Source: JAJTHJ01 sp046316025 (GTDB lineage: Bacteria > Pseudomonadota > Gammaproteobacteria > Burkholderiales > Burkholderiaceae_F). From it: a stretch of DNA of 22,143 nt. The translations under genes were made by a program, and so were the position numbers. A model generated the notes under the pieces. That model did not search any database, was not told the origin of the DNA, and worked only from the letters and a program-made list of their open reading frames with translations. Shown here piece after piece: positions 1 through 10,382 of this stretch. How positions within the stretch are numbered: position 1 is the stretch's first letter; every line of letters starts with the position of its first letter. The DNA is taken from assembly GCA_046316025.1 (NCBI GenBank), contig JBKCXU010000056.1, positions 1 to 22,143 on the forward strand. The letters are read 5' to 3'.

Positions 1-181
1 CGGGAAGGCTGCGGTCGCCCACACCCACTGGGTTCCCGCGTCCGCGGTAACGACAACAGCGGCAGATTCTCCGCCGATAGTCCTCCGCGGACTAGCCGGT
101 ATCGACGCTTTGGTCTTCTCCGCTGCCGCCGCCGCCGGCACGATGCGCGCCATCGAACAACCTCGTGCCCAGGAGACAACC
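1..181. other. Upstream region of gcl, no gene recognised
   Basis: No gene is recognised here. A G+C-rich leader precedes gcl and ends in a clear Shine-Dalgarno sequence (aggaga, 171-176) five bases before the gcl ATG. The gcl frame stays open upstream to about 110, but that extension is Ala-rich and does not resemble the family N-terminus. I cannot identify a promoter with confidence. Confidence 0.4.
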
Positions 182-1969
<1,788 letters not shown>

Positions 1970-1988
1970 TCCGGTAGCGTTCCGGTCC

Positions 1989-2077
1989 TCCCTCACTCGG
2001 CGCTTCGCGCCACCCTCCCCCGGAGGGGGAGGGTTGAAAAGCCCCTCTCCCCCCGGGAGAGGGGTTGGGGTGAGGGA
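1989..2077. repeat. G+C-rich palindromic intergenic element (gcl-hyi gap)
   Basis: The outer arms tccctcac (1989-1996) and gtgaggga (2070-2077) enclose two hairpins: ccctcccccggagggggagg at about 2013 and cccctctccccccgggagag at about 2042. The wording matches a class of dispersed repeats common in G+C-rich proteobacteria. Related elements lie at 8798-8918 and inside otnK at 11160-11246. It lies inside the operon and could affect mRNA stability or act as a partial terminator; no T-run follows it. Confidence 0.75.
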
Positions 2078-2137
2078 AGACCGCAGCCAAAACTCGAGCG
2101 CTACTCACCCCGCACGAACCTGACCGAAACCCCAGCC

Positions 2138-2917
2138 ATGCCCCGCTTCGCCGCCAACCTGACGATGCTCTTCAACGAGCATCCCTTCCTCGACCGCTTC
2201 GAAGCCGCCGCCCGCGCCGGCTTCACCGCGGTGGAGTTCCTGTTCCCCTACGACCACCCCGCCGAAGAAATCCGCCGCCGGCTGGACGAGAACCAGCTCA
2301 CGCTGGTGCTGCACAACCTGCCCGCCGGCGATTGGGCGGCCGGCGAGCGCGGCATCGCCTGCCTGCCGGATCGCGTCGAGGAGTTTCGCGGCGGGGTCGC
2401 GCGCGCCATCGAGTACGCGACCGCGCTCGGCGTCAAACAACTGAACTGCCTCGCCGGCAAGGCGCCCGCCGGCGCCGACCCGGCCGTGCTGCGCGCGACC
2501 TTTATCGACAACCTGCGCTACGCCGCTGGCGAACTGAAACGCGCCGGCCTGAAGCTGCTGATCGAGCCGATCAACACCTTCGACATCCCCGGCTTCTACT
2601 TGAACCGTACCGTGCAGGCGCTGGAAATCATCGACGCCGTCGGTGCCGACAACCTCTACGTGCAGTACGACGTCTATCACATGCAGCGGATGGAAGGCGA
2701 ACTCGCCGCCACCATCGCCAAGCACCTGCCGCGGATCGCGCACATCCAGTTGGCTGACAATCCCGGTCGCAACGAGCCGGGTACCGGCGAGATCAACTAC
2801 GACTTCCTGTTTGCGCACCTGGACAGGATCGGCTACACGGGCTGGATCGGCTGCGAGTACAAGCCGGCGACGACGACCGAGGCTGGGCTGGGGTGGATGA
2901 AAAGCGTGACGCCCTAG
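2138..2917 (+). CDS. hyi: Hydroxypyruvate isomerase
   Basis: Interconverts hydroxypyruvate and tartronate semialdehyde in the cytosol. The 259 residues match the family length (E. coli Hyi is 258) and form an AP-endonuclease-2-like TIM barrel. Expected metal and catalytic positions are visible: E143 in LLIEPINTF, D178 in QYDVYHMQ, Q204 in HIQLADNPGRNEPG, and E240 in GCEYKP. The last pair is the Glu pair used for proton transfer in this family. Its place between gcl and glxR fixes the role. OtnI (2-oxo-tetronate isomerase) belongs to the same family, so a second activity on tetronates is possible, given otnK-denD at 10842-13195. No strong SD is seen at this start. Confidence 0.93.
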   Translation: MPRFAANLTMLFNEHPFLDRFEAAARAGFTAVEFLFPYDHPAEEIRRRLDENQLTLVLHNLPAGDWAAGERGIACLPDRVEEFRGGVARAIEYATALGVKQLNCLAGKAPAGADPAVLRATFIDNLRYAAGELKRAGLKLLIEPINTFDIPGFYLNRTVQALEIIDAVGADNLYVQYDVYHMQRMEGELAATIAKHLPRIAHIQLADNPGRNEPGTGEINYDFLFAHLDRIGYTGWIGCEYKPATTTEAGLGWMKSVTP

Positions 2918-2919
2918 CC

Positions 2920-2991
2920 GTCGCCCCCGCGAAAGCGGGGCCCAGCGGTTTCGCGCAAAAGGCACTGGGCCCCCGCTTTCGCGGGGGCGAC
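2920..2991. repeat. Long inverted repeat in hyi-glxR gap
   Basis: Left arm gtcgcccccgcgaaagcggg (2920-2939), continuing to ggccca at 2944, pairs almost perfectly with the right arm at 2966-2991, which differs by one extra C. Each arm also contains its own mini-hairpin (cccccgcgaaagcgggg). The central spacer is about 21 bp. This is the familiar dispersed repeat that translates as PRKRGPS or FRGGD. It lies between two genes of the same operon, with the glxR SD only 12 bases further on. Confidence 0.85.
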
Positions 2992-3018
2992 GAGATTTCG
3001 ATAGGAGGGACTGTCCCA

Positions 3019-3927
3019 ATGACCACCACCCCAAAGATCGGCTTCATCGGCACAGGCATCATGGGCGCGCCGATGGCGGGCCACCTGTTGGCCGCCGGCT
3101 ACCCGCTCTTCGTCCACACGCGCAGCAAAGTGCCGGAGGCGCTCATCGCCGCCGGTGCCACCGTCTGCGACTCGCCGCGCGCGGTGGCGCAGCAGGCCGA
3201 CATCACGATCACCATGGTGCCGGACACGCCCGACGTGGCGAAGGTTCTCTTCGGCCCCAACGGCATCGCCGAGGGACTCACGGCTGGCAAGATGGTGATC
3301 GACATGAGTTCGGTCGCGCCCATCGAGACGCAGGACTTCGCCGCGCGCGTCGCCGCACTCGGCTGCGACTGGCTCGATGCGCCGGTCTCCGGCGGTGAGG
3401 TCGGGGCCAAGGCCGCCACGCTGACCATCATGGTTGGCGGAAGCGAAGCCGCGTTCGAGCGCGGCAAGCCGCTCTTCGAGAAGATGGGCAAGAACATCAC
3501 CCACGTCGGCCCCGCCGGCGCAGGCCAGATCTGCAAGGTCGCCAATCAGATGATCGTCGCGCTCAACATCGCCGCGGTCGGCGAGGCGCTGGTGTTTGCG
3601 AGCAAGGCGGGCGCCGATCCGGCCAAGGTCCGGCAGGCGCTGATGGGCGGTTTTGCCTCATCGCGTGTGCTGGAGGTGCACGGCGAGCGGATGATCAAGC
3701 GCACCTTTGCCCCGGGCTTCCGCATCAAGCTGCATCAGAAGGACTTAAACCTCGCCTTGTCCGGCGCGCGCGCGGTGGCGATGGCCATGCCGATGACCGC
3801 GCAGGCGCAGCAACTGTTCCAGGCCTGCGCCGCGCAGGGGCTGGCGGAGAGCGATCACTCGGCGCTGGTTAAAGCGCTGGAGGTGATGGCGCAGCACGCG
3901 GTGGCGGCAGCGCCCGCGGGCGACTGA
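3019..3927 (+). CDS. glxR: 2-hydroxy-3-oxopropionate (tartronate semialdehyde) reductase
   Basis: Reduces tartronate semialdehyde to D-glycerate with NAD(P)H, completing the glyoxylate-to-glycerate route of this operon. The product is 302 residues, a typical beta-hydroxyacid dehydrogenase. The N-terminal Rossmann motif is GTGIMG (11-16). The substrate loop APVSGGEVGA starts at 121, and the catalytic Lys is in GQICKVANQM (K173, with N177). The start at 3019 is chosen for its strong SD (aggaggg, 3003-3009); a longer frame begins inside the upstream palindrome and is not credible. The paralogue GarR does the same reaction in another operon, so the symbol rests on the gcl-hyi context. The stop TGA directly abuts the stop of the convergent peptidase gene. 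Confidence 0.94.
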   Translation: MTTTPKIGFIGTGIMGAPMAGHLLAAGYPLFVHTRSKVPEALIAAGATVCDSPRAVAQQADITITMVPDTPDVAKVLFGPNGIAEGLTAGKMVIDMSSVAPIETQDFAARVAALGCDWLDAPVSGGEVGAKAATLTIMVGGSEAAFERGKPLFEKMGKNITHVGPAGAGQICKVANQMIVALNIAAVGEALVFASKAGADPAKVRQALMGGFASSRVLEVHGERMIKRTFAPGFRIKLHQKDLNLALSGARAVAMAMPMTAQAQQLFQACAAQGLAESDHSALVKALEVMAQHAVAAAPAGD

Positions 3928-6125
3928 TCAGCGGCGGATCGCAGGTTTTGGCGACTTGATGTTGAGTGTGCGCAACGTGGTCAGGCGCGCCGGGAGCAGC
4001 GCGCCGTACTGCCCTTGTCGAAGCAGGCGTGTGCCGGCGCTTGCGGTGGCGGGGCAAGTACCACGGTCGGCGTAGTGGAGCGCGGCGGCCAACTGGGCCT
4101 CCGCCGGATCGCCGAGCGCCCGGTTCAGGTCGTCGCCGACAGTGCAGGTCGGCGAAAGCCCACTGAAAAAGCCGCCCTGACCGTTGGCGTTGACAGTCTC
4201 GAAGTTCACCGCGACGTAGTAATTGCCGCATGAGGGCATCGGGAATTGGCCCACCGGTTTGCCGAACGTGGTGTCGCCGATCACTGCGACCGGGATGTAC
4301 GGTCGCAACGAGTTGATCACCAGCTCGCTGGCCGAGGCGGTCGCGCCGCTCGACAACACGATCAGGCGTGGGAGGTTTAGCTGCGCGTCGGCAGGCACAT
4401 CGCTTTCGCCGACGAAGGGCTCGTCGAAGCGGTAGTTGGGCAGCAGCTCGTTGAAACGGTAGGAAACGAAGGTCTTGTCCCCGGTACGCGCGGTGCCGGC
4501 TACCGCAACGCTGAGTACGTTGGCGAGATCGATCAGGCCGCCGCCGTTGTAGCGCAGATCGAGTACCAGGTCGGAAACACCGGCCGCCTTGAAGGCGCGC
4601 ATCGCCGCCAGCAGCGGTTGGATACTCGACTGAACGATGAACGTGTTGAACACCAGATAGCCGACCCTCTTGCCGGCGGCGGAGGTTACGGTGCGGGCGA
4701 GAAACACGGGTGAGGTCTGGACCGCTTGTGCCGTCAGGTTGACCACTCGGGTCACGTTGCCGACCGAAGTGAAGCCCAGCGCCGAGATCTGGTTCGCTTG
4801 GTTGGGGAAGATCGCCGCGATGACCGCCGACGTCACCGGCACGGTGGTCACCGTAACGCCATTGGCGCTGACCAATCGGTCTCCGCGCTGCACGCCAGCG
4901 GCCGCACCCGGCGAGCCGGCTTCCACGTAGAGCACGCGGATCTGCCCGAGGTTGTCGATGCCCCACTCAATGCCGTGGCCGACCGCAACGCCCTGCTGGG
5001 CGTTGTCGAATTCCCCTGCGTCGAGCAGATAGCTGTACTCGCCATCCAGTGCGCCGGATCCAGTCCGCCATAGCAATTGCTCGAAGTAATCGGGCACCGA
5101 GTAGGCGCTGGCGCTGGTGGTCGCGAGCCGCGTCTGTACGTGCCGGCGCCAGTAGTAGGCTTGGTTGATGTAGTCCTTGACCCACGCTTTCTCGGCAGAT
5201 CCGTTGTCGCAAGCGCTGTTGCTTAGGCCGAACGGAAAGTCGCCCAGCCGGCCGGTTGCCGTAGTCGTGCGGTTGGCGATCACGCCCAGCGCATCGTTGC
5301 GGTCGGCGGTGGCGGTTGCGAGCAGCGCCTGGCCGTTGCTGGCGATCTGCAAGACACCGCTGCGCGGTGCGAGCGACGTGCAAGAGCCGTCCGGCTCCAC
5401 AGTCGACGTCAGAGTGAGATCGAAGACATTGCCGCTGCGCCGCGCTGCGAGCGTCCCGCTGAACGCGCAGCCCTGCTGCGTCAAACCTCTCACGCTGCCG
5501 CTGGGTTCGACCACGAGAGAGGCGAGCCCGCCCCGGCCCGCTTCCGTGCCGGCACCGGCGAAGACACCCACGGCGGTCGCCACGCTGGGCGTGGTCGCAT
5601 AGGCACTCGAGTAGCTGGTACTGAGCGTCGCCGTGGTGCCGCCCAAGGTCAGGCCGCCGGCCAACGAGGACCGCGTGCTGACCACGGCTGTCAGGTCGCC
5701 CGTCGAGGAGCCTCCGTTCAGTGCCACTTGGCGCAACTCGCCGATCGAGTAGGTCGAGCCACTCAGGTTTCCGCGCCCCGTCAATACGCCCGAAGCGCTG
5801 CGTTCGTGCCGACCACGGCCCAGAAGCTGTTGTCGTCCAGCACGAGCGCGTTGATGGTGGTTTGCGAACCCACTGTGCCGTTCCAACGCCCTTCTGCAGT
5901 AATGGCGGCCGGCGGCGGGGGCGGCAACGGTGAAGTGGAAGTTGTTGACGCGGGTGCGGGTGTTGCGACCGAGGGAGCCGGGGCTGCTGTTCGCGACGAA
6001 GACTGCTGCGTCAAACCCGGCGCCTCCCCGCCACAACCGGTGAGGACAGCGGCGACCCCAGCGGCGACCGCGAATAGCGAGCCTGGCCGCAAGTTTGTGC
6101 ATGTTCTGGGAGAGCTTCCAATCAT
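3928..6125 (-). pseudogene. S41-family (C-terminal processing type) lipoprotein peptidase, frameshifted
   Basis: This is a tail-specific-protease-type serine peptidase, expected on the periplasmic side anchored by lipid. Reading from ATG 6125 (SD aaggag) gives a lipoprotein signal with lipobox LTGC, then a Pro/Ser/Thr linker, then a domain ending at GTNAALRAY and a stop at 5781. The homologous reading resumes in another frame at SGVLTGRGNLSG (about 5785) and runs to 3928. A single missing base would join the two into about 732 residues. The downstream part has a PDZ-like segment (AGSPGAAAGVQRGDRLVSAN), the S41 core LVLDLRYNGGG, the nucleophile Ser in SSGATASASELV, and the catalytic Lys in GDTTFGKPVGQ. 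It starts 37 bp after aceE on the same strand. It may be a real lesion, a sequencing error or a phase-variation site. Confidence 0.8.
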
Positions 6126-6162
6126 CGCGACTCCTTCCGTCCGAAAGAAGGTGGGAGAACAC

Positions 6163-8775
6163 TCACGCGTTTTTACCACGCACGACCGCCCCCACGACCG
6201 CCCGCCGATCCACCCCAAAAAACCTCCGCAGCCGCGCCCGCGTATCGCTGCGGCCAAACCCATCGGTGCCGAGCGCGGTGAAGCGGCGGCCCGCCGGCAC
6301 CCAGGGGCGGATCAGATCGGCCACCGCGCTCACGTAGTCGCTGGCGGCGACGATCGGGCCACGTGTTGGTGCGAGGCATTGCGTGACCCACGGGTCGCCT
6401 TCGCGCACGCCGCGCACTTCGCGGATCGCGGCGGAGGCGTTTGCGTCTGCCAGGCCGTTCCAGCGTAACTCGGTGTAGCTCGTCACGCTCCACACGTTGG
6501 CGGCGATGCCGTGCTCGTCGCGCAGCGTGTCGGCGGCCAGCACTTCGCGCAGGATCGCGCCGCTGCCGAGCAGTTGCACGGTCGCGTCCGGCGCGCTGCG
6601 CAACAAGTACATGCCGCGCAGAATTCCTTCGCGCGCAACGGCTGGCATGGAAGGTTGCGCGTAGTTCTCGTTCATCACCGTCAGGTAGTAGAAGCGGTCT
6701 TCCTGCGCGGTCAGCATGCGACGCGCGCCGTCGTCGAAGATCGTCGCCAGCTCGTAGGCAAAGCAGGGGTCGAACGCGCGGCAATTGGGCACGGTGCTGG
6801 CTGCAAGGTGGCTGGTGCCGTCCTGGTGCTGCAAGCCTTCGCCGGCGAGCGTGGTGCGGCCCGCGGTGGCGCCCAACAGAAAACCGCGCGAGCGCGAGTC
6901 GGCCGCCGCCCAGATCGCATCGCCCACCCGCTGGAAGCCGAACATCGAATAGAAGATGTAGCAGGGCAAGAGCGCCAGCGCGTGCGTGCTGTAGCTGGTC
7001 GCGGCCGCCACCCAACTGGCGATCGAACCGGCCTCGGTGATGCCTTCTTCCAGGATCTGACCGTCGGTCGCTTCGCGGTAGTAGCTGACCTGCTCGCGGT
7101 CTTCCGGCTGGTAGAGCTGGCCGATCGGCGAGTAGATGCCAATTTGCCGGAACAGATCGGCCATGCCAAAGGTGCGCGCCTCGTCGGCGATGATCGGCAC
7201 GATCCGCGGCCCCAGCGTTTTGTCGCGCAGCAGGCCGGAGACGATGCGCACAAACGCCATGGTCGTGCTCATCTCCTTGCCGTTGGCCTCCAGCGCGAAG
7301 AGCGCGTAGGACTCCAGTTCGGGAACCGGCAACGGCGGGCAGGCGGTGTTCCGCGCGGGCAGCGCGCCGCCCAGCTTGGCGCGGCGCGCCAGCAGATAGT
7401 TCAACTCCGGGCTGCCCGCTTCGGGCCGCACGAATTCGCAGGCCTCCACCTGCGCTTCGGTCAGTGGCAACGCAAAGCGGTCGCGGAATTCCAGCAGCTG
7501 CTGCGTGTCGAGCTTCTTCTGCTGGTGCGTGGTCATCCGGCCCTGGGCCGCCGTGCCCATGCCGTAACCCTTCTTGGTCTTGGCGAGGATGACAGTCGGC
7601 TGCCCGCGGTGGCGCGTGGCGGCGTGGTAGGCGGCATGAATCTTGACTGGGTCGTGGCCGCCGCGGCGCAGGCGGTCGATGTCCTCGTCGGACAGATGCG
7701 CCACCAGCTTTTGCAACTCCGGGTGCTTGGCAAAAAAGTGCTCGCGGTTAAAGCGCCCGTCGGTGGCGGCCAGCGTCTGGAATTCGCCATCCACGGTTTC
7801 GTGAAACGCTCGCAGCAGCAGCCCTTGCTCGTCACGCGCGAGGAGCGCATCCCAGTCACTGCCCCACAGCAGCTTGATCACGTTCCAGCCCGCGCCGGCG
7901 AACAGGCCCTCCAGTTCCTGCACGATGGAACCGTTGCCGCGCACCGGCCCGTCCAGCCGTTGCAGATTGCAGTTGACGACGAAGATCAGGTTATCCAGCC
8001 CTTCGCGCGCGGCGAGCGCGAGGGCGGCGAGCGACTCGGGTTCGTCCATCTCGCCGTCGCCGACAAAGGCCCAGACCTTGCGGTCGCCGGCATCGAGCAG
8101 CCCGCGGTGATGCAGGTAGCGCAGGAAGCGCGCCTGATAAATCGCAAAGAGCGGCCCCAGCCCCATCGAGCCGGTGGGGAACTGCCAGAAATCCGGCATC
8201 AGCCAGGGATGCGGGTAGCTCGACAAGCCCTGGCCCTCGGTCTCGCGCCGGTAGTTGGCGAGCCGCTCCGCCGGCAGGCGCCCTTCGAGAAATGCGCGCG
8301 CATACACGCCGGGGGCCGAGTGCGGTTGCAGGTAGACGAGATCGCCCTCCTGTCCAGCACGGAAGAAGTGGTTGAAGCCGACTTCGAAGAGATCGGCCGC
8401 CGAGGCGTAGCTCGCGATATGCCCGCCGAGTTCAGCGCTCGCGCGGTTGGCGCGCACGACCATCGCCAGCGCGTTCCAACGCACGAGTGCCGAGACGCGC
8501 GTTTCCAGTTCCAGGTTGCCGGGGTAGGGCGCCTGCTGCGCGAGCGAGATCGTGTTGACGTAGGCCGTGTTGGCGACGGTGGGCAACTGCACGCGGCGGC
8601 GCCGCGCGTGGCTCACCAGCCGTTGCAGCAAGAAGGTCGCGCGCTCGCTGCCGGCGTTGGCGATCACCGCGTCGAGCGCTTCCTGCCACTCGCGGGTCTC
8701 TTCCGGGTCGGCGTCGGCTTCCGGCAAGCGCCAGGAGGCGATTGCGGACAGGCGGGCGAGGTCTTCGGGTTTCAT
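6163..8775 (-). CDS. aceE: Pyruvate dehydrogenase E1 component, homodimeric type
   Basis: The E1 subunit decarboxylates pyruvate with ThDP and passes the acetyl group to E2 lipoyl domains. The 870 residues are close to the family size (about 887 in E. coli). Supporting segments in order: GGHIASYASAADLFEVGFNH (117-136), the ThDP/Mg motif VGDGEMDEPES (238-248) with NCNLQRLDGPVRGNGS, KTKKGYGMG, IADEARTFGMADLFRQIGIYS, LPCYIFYSMFGFQRVGD, GLQHQDGTSH, and VMNENYAQPSMP. The ATG at 8775 gives the normal E1 N-terminus (MKPEDLARLSAIASWRLPEA); the open frame beyond it reads through the intergenic palindrome. No E2 (aceF) or E3 (lpd) gene is adjacent, which is unusual. It diverges from pyrC. Confidence 0.95.
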   Translation of the reverse strand: MKPEDLARLSAIASWRLPEADADPEETREWQEALDAVIANAGSERATFLLQRLVSHARRRRVQLPTVANTAYVNTISLAQQAPYPGNLELETRVSALVRWNALAMVVRANRASAELGGHIASYASAADLFEVGFNHFFRAGQEGDLVYLQPHSAPGVYARAFLEGRLPAERLANYRRETEGQGLSSYPHPWLMPDFWQFPTGSMGLGPLFAIYQARFLRYLHHRGLLDAGDRKVWAFVGDGEMDEPESLAALALAAREGLDNLIFVVNCNLQRLDGPVRGNGSIVQELEGLFAGAGWNVIKLLWGSDWDALLARDEQGLLLRAFHETVDGEFQTLAATDGRFNREHFFAKHPELQKLVAHLSDEDIDRLRRGGHDPVKIHAAYHAATRHRGQPTVILAKTKKGYGMGTAAQGRMTTHQQKKLDTQQLLEFRDRFALPLTEAQVEACEFVRPEAGSPELNYLLARRAKLGGALPARNTACPPLPVPELESYALFALEANGKEMSTTMAFVRIVSGLLRDKTLGPRIVPIIADEARTFGMADLFRQIGIYSPIGQLYQPEDREQVSYYREATDGQILEEGITEAGSIASWVAAATSYSTHALALLPCYIFYSMFGFQRVGDAIWAAADSRSRGFLLGATAGRTTLAGEGLQHQDGTSHLAASTVPNCRAFDPCFAYELATIFDDGARRMLTAQEDRFYYLTVMNENYAQPSMPAVAREGILRGMYLLRSAPDATVQLLGSGAILREVLAADTLRDEHGIAANVWSVTSYTELRWNGLADANASAAIREVRGVREGDPWVTQCLAPTRGPIVAASDYVSAVADLIRPWVPAGRRFTALGTDGFGRSDTRARLRRFFGVDRRAVVGAVVRGKNA

Positions 8776-8797
8776 GCGGCAAGCATAGACCGCACTT

Positions 8798-8918
8798 CCC
8801 CCTCCCCCTTCAAGGGGGAGGCTGGGAGGGGGATGGGTTGTAAGGGACGAACTTCGTTGCGGGGCTGCACCCAGCAACCCATCCCCACCCCGGCCCTCCC
8901 CTTGAAGGGGAGGGGGGC
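8798..8918. repeat. G+C-rich palindromic element between aceE and pyrC
   Basis: It holds two hairpins, ccccctcccccttcaagggg (about 8799) and ccctccccttgaaggggagg (about 8894). Between them, gatgggttg (8832-8840) pairs with caacccatc (8875-8883), so the whole folds as a large cruciform. It lies in the 183-bp gap between the divergent starts of aceE and pyrC, where both promoters must also sit. It belongs to the same class as the element at 1989-2077. Confidence 0.8.
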
Positions 8919-8958
8919 CTGTGCCGGATAATCGGTTATCCCTCGCCCCTACACCGCG

Positions 8959-10005
8959 ATGCAAACGCTGACCCTCACCCGCCCCGACGACTGGCATTTG
9001 CATCTGCGCGACGGCGTGGCGATGGCTGACGTGCTGCCGCACACCGCGCGGCAGTTTGCCCGCGCGATCGTGATGCCGAACCTGAAGCCACCGGTGGCGA
9101 CCAGCGTGCAAGCCGGCGCGTACCGCGAGCGCATCCTTGCCGCGCTACCGGCGGGCCTCGCGTTCGAACCGCTGATGACGCTGTACCTGACCGGCAACAC
9201 AACAGCGGCCGAAATCCGCGCAGCCAAGGCCAGCGGCTTCGTGCACGGCGTGAAGCTCTACCCGGCGGGCGCAACCACGAACTCCGACTCGGGCGTGAGC
9301 GATCTGCTCCACTGCGCCGCAGCGCTCGCCGCGATGCAAGAGGTCGATCTGCCGCTGCTCGTGCATGGCGAGGCGACCGACCCCGCGGTCGATGTGTTCG
9401 ACCGCGAAGCGGTGTTCATCGAGCGCGTGCTGATCCCGCTGCGACGCGACTTTCCCGCGCTGCGCGTGGTGTTCGAGCACATCACCACGCGCGAGGCCGC
9501 CGACTACGTGCGCGAAGCTCAAGGCCGCATCGGCGCCACGATTACCGCGCACCATCTGCTCTACAACCGCAATGCGCTTTTCGTCACGCCAGAGGGGCGC
9601 ACCGGCGCGCGGCCGCACTACTACTGCCTGCCGATCCTCAAGCGTGAGACGCATCGCCGCGCGTTGCTCGCCGCCGCCACCAGCGGCAACCCGCGTTTTT
9701 TTCTCGGCACCGACAGCGCGCCGCACCCCAAGGGCGACAAAGAAAACGCCTGCGGCTGCGCCGGCTGCTTCACCGCCGCCAATGCGCTGGAGTTGTATGC
9801 GCAGGCTTTTGACGACGCCGGTGCGTTCGACCAACTGGAAGGTTTTGCCAGCTTCTTCGGCGCGGACTTCTACGGTCTGCCGCGCAACGTGCAGAAGGTG
9901 ACGCTGGAACGACGACCGTGGCGAGTGCCGACCGAATTGAAGTTCGGCGACGGCGTCCTGGTGCCGCTGGCGGCGGGCGAAGAACTACGTTGGAAGCTCG
10001 CTTGA
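8959..10005 (+). CDS. pyrC: Dihydroorotase (class II)
   Basis: Zinc amidohydrolase that closes N-carbamoyl-aspartate to dihydroorotate, the third step of pyrimidine synthesis, in the cytosol. The 348 residues match E. coli PyrC (348), with every key residue offset by three. The metal ligands H13 and H15 are in DWHLHLRDG. The carbamylated Lys is K99 in GVKLYPAGATTNSDSG. H136 is in LLVHGEA and H174 in VFEHITT. The catalytic Asp is in FLGTDSAPHPKGDKENACGC near residue 247. The start ATG follows immediately after a weak leader without a clear SD. It diverges from aceE, and a degenerate REP-like palindrome follows directly downstream. Confidence 0.96.
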   Translation: MQTLTLTRPDDWHLHLRDGVAMADVLPHTARQFARAIVMPNLKPPVATSVQAGAYRERILAALPAGLAFEPLMTLYLTGNTTAAEIRAAKASGFVHGVKLYPAGATTNSDSGVSDLLHCAAALAAMQEVDLPLLVHGEATDPAVDVFDREAVFIERVLIPLRRDFPALRVVFEHITTREAADYVREAQGRIGATITAHHLLYNRNALFVTPEGRTGARPHYYCLPILKRETHRRALLAAATSGNPRFFLGTDSAPHPKGDKENACGCAGCFTAANALELYAQAFDDAGAFDQLEGFASFFGADFYGLPRNVQKVTLERRPWRVPTELKFGDGVLVPLAAGEELRWKLA

Positions 10006-10010
10006 CTTTG

Positions 10011-10093
10011 TCGGGTGCAAAGACCGCAGCGAATTGCACCGACGGTGCCGGCGCGGAGTCCGGCGCAATTCGCCTTGCTCATAGCGTCCTACG
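10011..10093. repeat. REP/BIME-like palindrome, family A, copy 1 (degenerate)
   Basis: It reads tcgggtgcaaagaccgcagc through gcgtcctacg and matches the two clearer copies at 13218-13304 and 13446-13533. The left hairpin GTGCAA...TTGCAC is intact; the right one (ggcgcaattcgccttgctca) has decayed. Its last bases join directly to the SNF2 remnant, so the element marks a breakpoint. Confidence 0.75.
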
Positions 10094-10366
10094 GGACTGA
10101 ACCTGACCGCCGCCGACGCCGTGATCGTCTACGACCCCTGGTGGAACCCGGCGGCCGAACAACAGGCGATCGACCGCGCGCACCGCATCGGCCAGGACAG
10201 GCCGGTGTTCGTCTACAAGCTGATCGCCGCCGGAACGGTCGAGGAGTGCATCCTCGACCTGCAAGCCCGCAAGGCCGATCTGGCCGCGCGCTTGTTGGAA
10301 GGTGCGGCCACCGATCTGGCGCTGACCGAGGCCGACTTCGCGGCGCTGTTCGCGCCCGTCGGCTGA
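10094..10366 (+). pseudogene. C-terminal remnant of a SNF2-family helicase
   Basis: About 90 codons survive, reading GLNLTAADAVIVYDPWWNPA, then EQQAIDRAHRIGQDRPVFVY, KLIAAGTVEECILDLQ and a C-terminal tail ending FAALFAPVG. These are helicase motifs V (TGLNLTAAD) and VI (DRAHRIGQ) of the SNF2/RapA-like C-terminal RecA domain. All of the N-terminal domain, the Walker motifs and motif IV are missing. In this frame a TAG lies at 10082-10084, inside the adjacent palindrome. A GTG at 10121 could in principle start an 81-residue peptide, but this would have no ATPase core. The retained reading frame suggests a fairly recent truncation. Confidence 0.85.
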
Positions 10367-10382
10367 GACTGCCGGCGCAGCC

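Noticed and set aside
6511..8931. 806-residue open frame on the plus strand opposite aceE
   Set aside because: Antisense shadow of aceE; composition is typical of reverse-complemented G+C-rich coding sequence and no domain is recognisable.
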